The position numbers were made by a program, and so were the translations under genes. The notes beneath the pieces were generated by a model that made no database searches, had not been told where the DNA came from, and worked only from the letters and a program-made list of their open reading frames with translations. A DNA stretch of 8,657 nucleotides from Phycisphaerales bacterium (GTDB taxonomy: Bacteria; Planctomycetota; Phycisphaerae; Phycisphaerales; UBA1924). Location of the stretch: positions 1 through 8,657 of the forward strand of contig JAESUL010000253.1 in NCBI GenBank assembly GCA_016763115.1, given 5' to 3'. Positions within the stretch are counted from its first letter, which is position 1. Each line of letters starts with the position of its first letter. Of the stretch, positions 1-6,426 are shown piece after piece.

Positions 1-789
1 CGGACGCTCGGCAGCCTTGGGCAAGAAGTAGTACATCATCCCCAAGAAAGGAGTCGTCAAGAAAAACGCCACCGCATTGTGACCATACCACCATTGCATC
101 AACGCATCTTGCACGCCCGCATACACCGGGTACGACTTCATCACCAGCGCAGCAGAAGGCATGTCGCCCGTATTAAACCAGTGCACAAGCCCCACAGGAA
201 CCCACAAGTTGTTGAACACATGAAGCACCGTCACCGTCACGATCGTTGCGATATAAAACCACAACGCCACATACAGATGACGCTCACGACGCTTGACCAG
301 CGTCATCATGAAGTTGCCACCAAAGAACACCAACCACACCACCGCAATCGCGATGTCGATTGGCCATTCAAGTTCCGCATACTCCTTACCCTGCGTAATC
401 CCCAGAGGTAGCGTGATCGCCGCAGACACGATGATCAACTGCCAACCCCAGAAATGAAGCCGAGAAAACAGGTCCGACCACATCCTCGCCTTGCACAACC
501 GCTGCGTCGAGTAATACACCGCCGCAAACACGGCATTGCCCGCGAAGGCAAAGATCGCCGCATTCGTGTGCAACGGACGCAAACGCCCGAAACTCAAGAA
601 CGACAACCCAAACCCGGCACCGGGGTACGCAAGCTGCACCGCGATAATCACCCCAACGAGGAATGCAACAATCCCCCAGATAATCGTCGCCCATCCAAAC
701 ATGCGCACGATCTGATCGTCGTACACAAACGCTTCGAGCCCATCCTTGGAAGGATGTCCAACTTTGGCTTTGCTTGTTTTCTCAGACAA
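1..789 (-). CDS. ccoN: CcoN, cbb3-type cytochrome c oxidase subunit I (N-terminal 263 residues, runs off the left edge)
   Basis: Catalytic haem-copper subunit of the high-affinity cbb3 oxidase, an inner-membrane proton pump that reduces oxygen to water. The 263 residues visible contain the family's hallmark segments. RPLHTNAAIFAF (71-82) carries His74, the expected low-spin haem b ligand. HVFNNLWVPVG (190-200) follows. QWWYGHNAVAFF (232-243) carries His237, the first CuB ligand, and LGMMYYFLPKAAERP closes the fragment. The cross-linked Tyr, the His-His CuB pair and the high-spin haem ligand lie beyond the window, so activity cannot be judged. Membrane segments are seen near 33-54, 78-94, 114-130, 145-164, 173-192 and 237-256. 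I chose a TTG start at 789-787 because GGAG (799-796) sits 6 bases upstream. The next in-frame ATG (residue 30) would begin right at the first membrane helix and has no such site. The roughly 30-residue hydrophilic leader is soluble and charged. Whether ccoO is fused or follows cannot be seen. Confidence 0.95.
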   Translation of the reverse strand, partial: MSEKTSKAKVGHPSKDGLEAFVYDDQIVRMFGWATIIWGIVAFLVGVIIAVQLAYPGAGFGLSFLSFGRLRPLHTNAAIFAFAGNAVFAAVYYSTQRLCKARMWSDLFSRLHFWGWQLIIVSAAITLPLGITQGKEYAELEWPIDIAIAVVWLVFFGGNFMMTLVKRRERHLYVALWFYIATIVTVTVLHVFNNLWVPVGLVHWFNTGDMPSAALVMKSYPVYAGVQDALMQWWYGHNAVAFFLTTPFLGMMYYFLPKAAERP

Positions 790-851
790 GGTGTTCTCCA
801 GATATCCTGTTCGCAACCCCCAACCCACGCAATGCAGGCAGAAGAGTCCCT

Positions 852-880
852 ACTATACTGACAATCACATTCTCGTGCAA
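852..880 (-). promoter_or_regulatory. Candidate housekeeping-sigma promoter for ccoN
   Basis: On the minus strand TTGCAC (880-875) and TATAGT (857-852) are separated by exactly 17 bases. The -10 matches the consensus at 5 of 6 positions, the -35 at 3 of 6. Initiation would fall near 845, giving a leader of about 55 bases before the TTG start at 789. I see no FNR-type TTGAT-N4-ATCAA site near it, although cbb3 operons are often under such oxygen control. The call is from pattern only. Confidence 0.45.
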
Positions 881-940
881 CGCACCAAAATGCGGCCACA
901 CAAAAACTAATTCGCACTGACAGCACAAATACTACCCCCA

Positions 941-963
941 TGTCCGGTGAATTCCACCAGACA
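941..963 (-). terminator. Stem-loop after rfbB, possible terminator or 3' end hairpin
   Basis: The minus-strand RNA can form a 9-bp stem (TGTCTGGTG with CACCGGACA) around a GAATT loop. The one non-Watson-Crick position is G945 with A959 complement, that is a G-U wobble in the minus transcript but a C-A mismatch in the plus strand. This favours a structure acting in minus-strand RNA. It begins 36 bases after the rfbB stop and lies upstream of the ccoN promoter candidate. There is no T-run after it, so it is not a classical intrinsic terminator. It could instead protect the rfbAB mRNA 3' end. Confidence 0.4.
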
Positions 964-999
964 ACCGAGTGATCTCTAGACTCTTCTTCTATCAGTTAC

Positions 1000-2025
1000 C
1001 TACTTCGCGTAGTTCTGCTCGTAAAACCGCTGGTACTCGCCCGATCTCACCCGATCGCTCCAATCGCGATTATCTTTGTACCACTGCACCGTGGCCTCAA
1101 GAGCCGCAGGCCACGCTGACCGCGTCGGCTCCCAACCGAGTTCACGCTTGATCTTGGTCGCGTCAATCGCGTACCGCATATCGTGCCCGAGCCGATCCTC
1201 CACATGCTTGATCGCGCTCTCGTCACGACCGCACAACTCGATCAGCATTTTGGTCAGTTCGAGGTTCGACCGCTCATTGTTGCCCCCGATGTTGTACGCC
1301 TCGCCGCTCACCCCATCATCGAGCACCCGGCAGATCGCCTCGCAGTGATACAGAACATGCAGCCAATCGCGGATATTGCTCCCGTCGCCATACAAAGGCA
1401 CCTGCTCGCCCTCGATCGGCTTGTTGACAAACAACGGGATCACCTTCTCTGGAAACTGGTACGCCCCAAAGTTATTCGAGCACCGCGTGATGCACACATC
1501 CATGCCGTAGGTATGCCAGTACGCCCGCGCCAACATATCCCCGCCCGTCTTGGACACCGCATAAGGCGAGTTGGGTTTCAAAGGCGTCGATTCCGTAAAC
1601 AACTGGCTCTTATCATCGAGCGGCAACTCGCCATACACCTCGTCGGTGGAGACATACACAAACCGCCCGATCGAATCGCCCCGCCGACGCACCGCGTCGA
1701 GCAGTGATTGCGTGCCGAGGATGTTGGTCCGCAAGAACAAACTCGGATCATGGATCGAGCGGTCCACATGCGACTCGGCCGCCAGGTGCAGCACACAATC
1801 CACCCGCCCCATCACCTCGTCGAGTTTTTCCCCGTCGCCGATGTCGGCGTGCACAAACTCATGCCTCGGATCATCCTTGAAATCCGCCAAAGACTCCAAA
1901 TTCCCCGCGTAGGTCAGCGAATCGAGGTTCACCACCCGGTCATCGGGTCGGTTCTCCAGAATAAACCGGACAAGGTTCGAGCCAATAAAACCAGCACCGC
2001 CGGTGACAAGGATGGTCTGTCCCAT
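1000..2025 (-). CDS. rfbB: dTDP-glucose 4,6-dehydratase
   Basis: NAD-dependent cytosolic enzyme that converts dTDP-glucose to dTDP-4-keto-6-deoxyglucose, the second step toward dTDP-L-rhamnose and other deoxysugars. The 341-residue product is an extended short-chain dehydrogenase. A Rossmann dinucleotide motif GGAGFIG lies at 9-15, LHLAAESHVDRS at 79-90, and STDEVYG at 126-132 with the Thr-Asp-Glu catalytic group. The YxxxK pair is Tyr155/Lys159 in SPYAVSK. NIGGNNERSN (245-254) and an RLGHDMRYAID segment (278-288) are typical of RmlB. Length is close to family norm. I start at ATG 2025, which has GGAG 7 bases upstream; the in-frame TTG at 2031 would leave only one base after that site. Residues around the usual DWLxVxDH motif read DWLHVLYH (220-227), so the common Asp is Tyr226. 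It lies 36 bases after rfbA and is surely cotranscribed with it. The product could equally feed a sugar other than rhamnose. Confidence 0.95.
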   Translation of the reverse strand: MGQTILVTGGAGFIGSNLVRFILENRPDDRVVNLDSLTYAGNLESLADFKDDPRHEFVHADIGDGEKLDEVMGRVDCVLHLAAESHVDRSIHDPSLFLRTNILGTQSLLDAVRRRGDSIGRFVYVSTDEVYGELPLDDKSQLFTESTPLKPNSPYAVSKTGGDMLARAYWHTYGMDVCITRCSNNFGAYQFPEKVIPLFVNKPIEGEQVPLYGDGSNIRDWLHVLYHCEAICRVLDDGVSGEAYNIGGNNERSNLELTKMLIELCGRDESAIKHVEDRLGHDMRYAIDATKIKRELGWEPTRSAWPAALEATVQWYKDNRDWSDRVRSGEYQRFYEQNYAK

Positions 2026-2061
2026 GGTCAATCTCCGAATCGAATCTGTATAAACGCGGCT

Positions 2062-2802
2062 TTACGCGTTGGTGTTCATCTTGTTGGCGCCCGACTCGGC
2101 AACCATGTTCGTCGCCCGAAGCAGGCTATCAATCGTCCCCGCGTCCGTCCACCAGCCCTCGAGCAACGCCGAGGTCAGTGTCCCGCGTTTGAGGTACTCG
2201 TTGTTCACATCGGTGATTTCAAGCTCGCCGCGATCCGACGGGCGCTGCTGATCGCAGATGCTGAACACATCGCTGTCGTACATATACAACCCGGTCACCG
2301 CCATGTTGCTGGGCGGGTCCTTGGGCTTCTCGATGATGTTGACCACCTCGTCGCCATCAAACTCAACGACCCCGAACCGATGCGGGTCCGGCACTTCCTT
2401 GAGCAGGATCTTCGCACCCGATGCCTGCTTACGGAAATCATCCGCAGCCTGCTTGATGTTCCCCTCGATAATATTGTCACCAAGGATCACACACACCTTG
2501 TCGTCGCCCACAAAGTGACGCCCGAGTTTGAGCGCATCGGCGATCCCGCCCTCGCCCACCTGGAACGCGTACTCGAGCCGGGTGATGCCCAACTCGGACC
2601 CATCACGCAGCAGCTTGATAAAGTCGCCCGCGTTCTCTTCGCCGGTGACGATCATGATCTCCGTGATCCCCGCGTTGACGAGGCACTCGATCGGGTAGTA
2701 CACCATCGGACGGTCGTAGACCGGCAGCAGGTGCTTGTTGGTCACCCGTGTCATCGGGCGAAGCCTTGTTCCTAGTCCGCCTGCAAGAATCATGCCCTTC
2801 AT
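2062..2802 (-). CDS. rfbA: Glucose-1-phosphate thymidylyltransferase, short form
   Basis: Joins dTTP and glucose 1-phosphate to give dTDP-glucose and pyrophosphate, the first step of dTDP-deoxysugar synthesis, in the cytosol. The 246 residues show the nucleotidyltransferase signature GGLGTRLRP (8-16), then NKHLLPVYDRP (22-32). GDN (108-110) contains the metal-binding Asp109, IEKP is at 157-160, and the second metal-binding Asp220 lies in WWTDAGT (217-223). RmlA of E. coli is about 290 residues; here the C-terminal extension that helps form the allosteric site is absent, as in the short RmlA-like group. I start at ATG 2802 because GAGGAG lies 9 bases upstream and the protein then begins with the standard MKGMILAGG. 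Upstream in-frame codons to 2892 encode nothing family-like. First gene of an rfbA-rfbB unit. Other nucleotidyltransferases of this fold use different sugars, but the partner rfbB supports the dTDP-glucose assignment. Confidence 0.93.
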   Translation of the reverse strand: MKGMILAGGLGTRLRPMTRVTNKHLLPVYDRPMVYYPIECLVNAGITEIMIVTGEENAGDFIKLLRDGSELGITRLEYAFQVGEGGIADALKLGRHFVGDDKVCVILGDNIIEGNIKQAADDFRKQASGAKILLKEVPDPHRFGVVEFDGDEVVNIIEKPKDPPSNMAVTGLYMYDSDVFSICDQQRPSDRGELEITDVNNEYLKRGTLTSALLEGWWTDAGTIDSLLRATNMVAESGANKMNTNA

Positions 2803-3106
2803 CGGTGCCCACTCCTCAAAGTTTGGTTTCTTCCCCGACGAGTCTATTCCCCGCCGCCCGTCGAGGCAGATTATCGGCAACCAAGCCCCCACGCTTCATC
2901 GGGTTTGGGCACTTGATCCGCATTCGTCCCCATTCCCACGGCATTCCACCGCCGCCGCATCTGCACCCTCAACCCAATCCAATCAATACCCGTTCTCGGA
3001 CTCCTATCCGCCACGGCGATCCGCACAGCCCCCCGATCGCTTGCCAAGATCGACAATCGCCCAGATCAGGAATCCCCCAGCACACAATCTGCCCGATCTT
3101 GACCCC
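2803..3106. promoter_or_regulatory. Divergent intergenic region between rfbA and the membrane protein gene
   Basis: This 304-base spacer must hold promoters for both directions. Toward rfbA the best hexamer is GATAAT (2875-2870, minus), 5 of 6 to the -10 consensus, with a poor -35 (TGAAGC, 2898-2893) 17 bases away; initiation would fall near 2863. Toward the plus-strand gene I see no convincing hexamer pair. An open reading frame continues upstream of 3107 on the plus strand, but it is proline- and serine-rich, overlaps rfbA antisense, and does not look coded. No tRNA, riboswitch or strong terminator is visible. Confidence 0.25.
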
Positions 3107-3787
3107 ATGAGTGCGCTCCCAACCGATACCACCCCCCTCTCCCCCCCGCCACCGATTCGGCTCACCGAGACCGACCAAGCAGCCGCCAATCCGCTCAACG
3201 ACGAGCAGATGCAGATGCTCTACGACTCTGCCCGCCTCGCGCGCCCGATCCGCAAGGCCGAGCGGTTCGCTGCCACCAACGGGTGGTTCACCCTCCTCGC
3301 CGGGTGCCTCACCGTCCTCTTCGGGTTCGGCGACCCACCCACGCTGGTCTTCGCGGTTCTCCTCGGCGCGATCGGAACACGCGAACTCACCCTCCGACGC
3401 AGGCTCCACCAGTTCGAGCCCCGAACCACCACCAAGCTCGCCCTCAACCAGGTCATGTTCGGTGTCCTGCTGAGCACCTACGCCATCATCAAAATGGTCC
3501 AGAGCGCAACAGGCGAGGGCATGATCACGCCCGAGATCCTCAACGACCCCACCATCCAATCCGCCCAAGGCGTCGCCGACATGCTCCCCAAAATCGACAC
3601 CTTCTTGCGGATCGCCACCATCGGTATGTACGCCCTGATGGTCGTCATCGCTGTGGTGGTCCAGGGAGGTTCGGCCCTCTATTACATCATCCGAGGCCCG
3701 GCCCTCGCCCGGTTCATCAGCAAAACCCCGCCTTGGGTCATCGAGCTGCATCACGCTGTAGAGGGGCATAACCCCAAGAAAGCGTGA
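3107..3787 (+). CDS. Uncharacterised membrane protein with four predicted membrane segments
   Basis: I do not recognise this 226-residue protein. Residues 1-30 are proline-, threonine- and alanine-rich and probably disordered. A charged amphipathic stretch (31-56, many Arg and Lys) leads into hydrophobic segments at about 59-74, 79-92, 112-131 and 166-190. Segments one and two are separated only by GFGDPP, so they likely form a hairpin. RELTLRRRLHQFEPR (92-106) is a basic cytoplasmic loop by the positive-inside rule. Between segments three and four lies a loop of about 35 residues (132-165). The tail (197-226) is soluble and ends in a lysine pair. No enzyme motif or signal peptide is visible. 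The ATG at 3107 has no Shine-Dalgarno site; an alternative ATG at 3209 (residue 35) also lacks a good one. It lies divergent to rfbA and 103 bases before the S41 protease gene, with no terminator between, so readthrough is possible. Confidence 0.7.
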   Translation: MSALPTDTTPLSPPPPIRLTETDQAAANPLNDEQMQMLYDSARLARPIRKAERFAATNGWFTLLAGCLTVLFGFGDPPTLVFAVLLGAIGTRELTLRRRLHQFEPRTTTKLALNQVMFGVLLSTYAIIKMVQSATGEGMITPEILNDPTIQSAQGVADMLPKIDTFLRIATIGMYALMVVIAVVVQGGSALYYIIRGPALARFISKTPPWVIELHHAVEGHNPKKA

Positions 3788-3825
3788 AACCTGAGCGACT
3801 TGAATCAGTAGAACAAACGAAAAGA

Positions 3826-3888
3826 TTGCCTCGTGGTCGGGTTGCCCTACCATTGGCGACACCATCAATAATCCCTTTGGAGATCTCC
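3826..3888 (+). promoter_or_regulatory. Weak promoter candidate and palindromic ribosome binding site before the S41 gene
   Basis: TTGCCT (3826-3831) and TACCAT (3848-3853) are spaced by 16 bases, each matching 4 of 6 consensus positions; this is weak. GGAG at 3879-3882 lies 8 bases before the GTG start and fixes that start. The site is the left half of a perfect 10-base palindrome, GGAGATCTCC (3879-3888), so it could pair with itself between transcripts or with a regulator. Chance is not excluded for a palindrome this short. Confidence 0.25.
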
Positions 3889-3890
3889 CC

Positions 3891-5444
3891 GTGGGCTCAA
3901 AGAATACCAGCCGATTCAACCGCCGAAACACCGTCGCCCTGTGCACCGCCGCACTGACCCTGCTCCTCGTTCAGGGGTGCGCTTGCAATCAGACCGCGTG
4001 CAACTCATCGTCTGACCAGCAGCCCGTTCAGCAGCCTGTCCAGGCTGCATCAGGACCGATTACTGAAATCCCTGTGCCGACCGCAGCACCCATGCTCGCC
4101 GCACCGACCGGGCACCCGATGACCACCCAGGCCGCCCTGGCCGACTTTGACGCCGCCTGGACGCTGGTCAATGACACCCACTTCGACGAGAACTTCAACG
4201 GCGTCGACTGGGACGCCATGCGCGACAAGTACCGCCCCATGGCCGAAGCTTCAACCACCCGCCAACAAACCCGGCGGGTCATAGGCCAACTGCTCGACAC
4301 GCTCGGACAATCACACTTCAATATCATCCCCGCTGATCTCAACGATCCCGTCGGCGTGCCCCATATGGACACCTCCGAGCAAGCAACAGATTCAAGCGAA
4401 GCGATCGCCGCAGCAGAAAAGGAACAAGCCGACGCCGCCCTTGATGGCCAAGGCGACGCCGATGTCGGGCTCAAGGTCCTGATCCTTGACGGCCACGCCG
4501 TGGTCTCCGAAGTCCGCCCAGACAGCCCCGCAGACCACGCGGGCGTCCGCATGGGCTGGATCGTCTCACACATCCGCTCAGAATCTATAGACAAACGAAT
4601 CGAACGACTCATCAAAGCCGTGGGCGAAGACCTTGTCGGGATCTACGGCGTAGGACAAGTCGAACGCCGACTCCGTGGGCCAAAAGACTCAACCATCGAC
4701 CTCGAGTTCCTCGATTCCAACGACCAACCACGCCAACTCACGCTCTCACGCGATGACATCCCGGGCGAACAGATCAAGTTCGGCAACCTACCCCCCATGC
4801 TGACCAACCTCGAATGGGGATGGATTGATTCCAAACGCTACAACCTTGGCGACAAGAAAATCGGATATATCGACTTCACCATCTGGATGATGCCCATCGC
4901 CGTGAAGTTCGAAGAAGCAATGGTCGGGCTCAAGGACGCCGACGGGATCATCATCGACCTGCGCGGCAACCCCGGCGGGGTCGGCGGGCTCGCTGCCGGA
5001 CTCGCCCGCTACTTCCTCGACGAGAAACAATCACTCGGCACCATGCAGATGCGCGGGCAAAAACTGACCTTCAATGTCTCGCCCATCATCGTCACCCGCC
5101 AAGGCGAACGACTTAAACCCTACACCAACCCCGTCGCAATCATCACCGACCAGGGCAGCGCGAGCACCTCGGAGTTCTTCGCCGGCGGGCTCCAAGCCCT
5201 CGGACGCGTAGAAGTCTTTGGCACCCGCTCGGCGGGCATGGCCCTGGCAGCCGCGATGGACAAACTTCCCTCCGATGATGTCCTGATCCACGCGATCTCT
5301 GATTACACCACCTCTGCGGGCAACGCCATCGAAGCCACCGGCGTCATCCCCGAACACCCCGTCAAAGCAACCCGCGCGGACCTGCTCAACGGGATCGACG
5401 CCCCGATGCAATCCGCTGCCGACTGGATCAAGTACAAAGACTAA
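3891..5444 (+). CDS. S41-family serine protease lipoprotein, Tricorn-like active site, PDZ domain
   Basis: Probable envelope peptidase, 517 residues, starting at GTG with GGAG 8 bases upstream. A signal peptide (basic MGSKNTSRFNRR, hydrophobic to residue 26) ends in a lipobox LVQGC with Cys30 as the lipidated residue; Ala31 follows, so there is no Asp inner-membrane retention signal and outer-membrane anchoring is likely. A Ser/Gln/Pro-rich linker reaches about 80. Residues 83-150 form the helical N-terminal domain typical of Tricorn-type S41 proteins (FDAAWTLVNDTHFDENF, then LGQSHFNI with Ser141-His142). A PDZ domain follows at about 190-290 (AVVSEVRPDSPADHAGV). The protease core is 322-495: DGIIIDLRGNPGG (351-363) and GSASTSEFFAGGL (422-434), with Ser425 as the likely nucleophile. 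Where C-terminal processing proteases have the catalytic Lys, this one has Met450 in SAGMAL. The Ser-His pair and Glu481 suggest a Ser-His-Ser-Glu set as in Tricorn; the Glu is inferred. The next gene, 71 bases on, is probably in the same operon. Confidence 0.9.
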   Translation: MGSKNTSRFNRRNTVALCTAALTLLLVQGCACNQTACNSSSDQQPVQQPVQAASGPITEIPVPTAAPMLAAPTGHPMTTQAALADFDAAWTLVNDTHFDENFNGVDWDAMRDKYRPMAEASTTRQQTRRVIGQLLDTLGQSHFNIIPADLNDPVGVPHMDTSEQATDSSEAIAAAEKEQADAALDGQGDADVGLKVLILDGHAVVSEVRPDSPADHAGVRMGWIVSHIRSESIDKRIERLIKAVGEDLVGIYGVGQVERRLRGPKDSTIDLEFLDSNDQPRQLTLSRDDIPGEQIKFGNLPPMLTNLEWGWIDSKRYNLGDKKIGYIDFTIWMMPIAVKFEEAMVGLKDADGIIIDLRGNPGGVGGLAAGLARYFLDEKQSLGTMQMRGQKLTFNVSPIIVTRQGERLKPYTNPVAIITDQGSASTSEFFAGGLQALGRVEVFGTRSAGMALAAAMDKLPSDDVLIHAISDYTTSAGNAIEATGVIPEHPVKATRADLLNGIDAPMQSAADWIKYKD

Positions 5445-5515
5445 ACCAGTTCAACCAAACCCCATCAACAACAAATTTCAACCAACGACCAATCTCCCCA
5501 AATAAGGATTCCAAT

Positions 5516-6355
5516 ATGAAACGCAACCCACTCCTCAAAGCCCTTCTCTCCGCCTCGATCTTCTGCTCACTCGTCGCCACCGCGACGCTTGCCAACGCCC
5601 AAGTCGCCGAGCCCGAGACCAAAGAAGTCAAAGCAGAAATCCATCACGATGCCGAGGCCATCAAGATCATCGAAGCTTCCATCAAGGCTTCGGGCGGCAA
5701 GGAACTGCTCGAATCTGTCGTCTCTGGACACACCACCGGAACCATGAGCATCCCCATGGCCGGTCTCAGCGGCACCATGGATGTCTACGCCGCACAAGGG
5801 GGCAACCTCTATATGAAAATCGTCATCCCCGGATTCGGCGAACAACTCAGCGGACTCCACGACGGCGTCGGATGGTCCATCGACCCCATGAACGGACCCA
5901 CATTAACGGCAGAGGACATGCTCACAGATCTCATCGACCAGTCAGATCCCCAAGTCGCCCTGAACTACGAAACACGCTACACCACCATCAAGTACGCCGG
6001 TGAAACCGAGTTCAACGGCACACCCGTCCACCAGATCGATTACATCTCCGCTGCCAACGGCAACGAATCAACCGAGTACTACTCGATCGAGACCGGGCTC
6101 CTTGCTGGTTCGGAAGCAACAACCAACTCTGAAATGGGACCGATCAACGCCATCTCAACCATCGGTGAATACGGCGTGTTCGGTGGCCTCACACTCGCCA
6201 CCAAGATCACCCAAAAAGTTGGCCCCATGAACATAATCATCGCCATCGACACCTACAAAATCAACGGTGTGGATATGAGCATCTTCGACCACCCACCGGT
6301 CATCAAGTCGCTTATCGAGGCGTCCAAAGAAGACACCATGGACGACGACGGCTAA
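5516..6355 (+). CDS. Exported LolA-like protein (outer-membrane lipoprotein-sorting type)
   Basis: The 279-residue protein has a clear Sec signal peptide: basic MKRNPLLK, hydrophobic core 9-24, and a predicted signal peptidase I cut after Ala28 (ANA/Q). The mature part resembles a family often annotated as outer membrane lipoprotein-sorting protein. A helix with IIEASIKASGGKELLESV (51-68) leads into beta strands GTMSIPMAGLSGTMDVYAA (75-93). GLHDGVGWSIDPMNGPTLL-like residues follow at 113-130, ISTIGEYGVFGGLTLATKI at 213-231, and a closing FDHPPVIKSLIE at 257-268. That order matches the fold; no catalytic motif is seen. The role is inferred: a periplasmic half-barrel that may hold a hydrophobic ligand. 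It is not LolA itself by length and context. ATG 5516 has AAGGA 7 bases upstream. The 71-base gap after the protease gene has no terminator, and the strong terminator at 6381-6410 ends the unit. Confidence 0.78.
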   Translation: MKRNPLLKALLSASIFCSLVATATLANAQVAEPETKEVKAEIHHDAEAIKIIEASIKASGGKELLESVVSGHTTGTMSIPMAGLSGTMDVYAAQGGNLYMKIVIPGFGEQLSGLHDGVGWSIDPMNGPTLTAEDMLTDLIDQSDPQVALNYETRYTTIKYAGETEFNGTPVHQIDYISAANGNESTEYYSIETGLLAGSEATTNSEMGPINAISTIGEYGVFGGLTLATKITQKVGPMNIIIAIDTYKINGVDMSIFDHPPVIKSLIEASKEDTMDDDG

Positions 6356-6380
6356 ACACCCTTGTTTGTTTCAATCATAG

Positions 6381-6410
6381 AAAAAGGACGGAGAAATCCG
6401 TCCTTTTTTT
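6381..6410. terminator. Bidirectional intrinsic terminator between convergent genes
   Basis: A 12-bp perfect stem (6381-6392 with 6397-6408) closes on a GAAA tetraloop and is followed by a T-run on the plus strand (6404-6410). Read on the minus strand the same stem is followed by five T (complement of 6385-6381). It therefore can end both the plus-strand gene stopping at 6355 and the minus-strand gene stopping at 6427. The core of the stem is GGACGGA/TCCGTCC. Confidence 0.93.
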
Positions 6411-6426
6411 ATGCGCTCACCGAAAA

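Noticed and set aside
454..861. Plus-strand open frame of 135 codons
   Set aside because: Antisense to ccoN, which has unmistakable haem and copper ligand motifs.
2026..2031. TTG start two codons upstream for rfbB
   Set aside because: It would leave one base between GGAG and the start codon; ATG at 2025 has a normal 7-base gap.
1708..2775. Long plus-strand open frame of 355 codons lying across rfbA and rfbB
   Set aside because: It is antisense to two enzymes with complete family motifs, and its translation is His-, Arg- and Val-rich without domain character, as expected of a shadow in GC-rich DNA.
2735..3106. Extension of the membrane protein gene upstream to an ATG at 2735
   Set aside because: It would overlap rfbA antisense and add about 124 Pro/Ser/Arg-rich residues with no ribosome binding site.
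2969..3946. Minus-strand open frame of 325 codons opposite the membrane protein gene
   Set aside because: Asp/Glu/Gly-rich shadow translation; the plus strand encodes hydrophobic helices in the right order.
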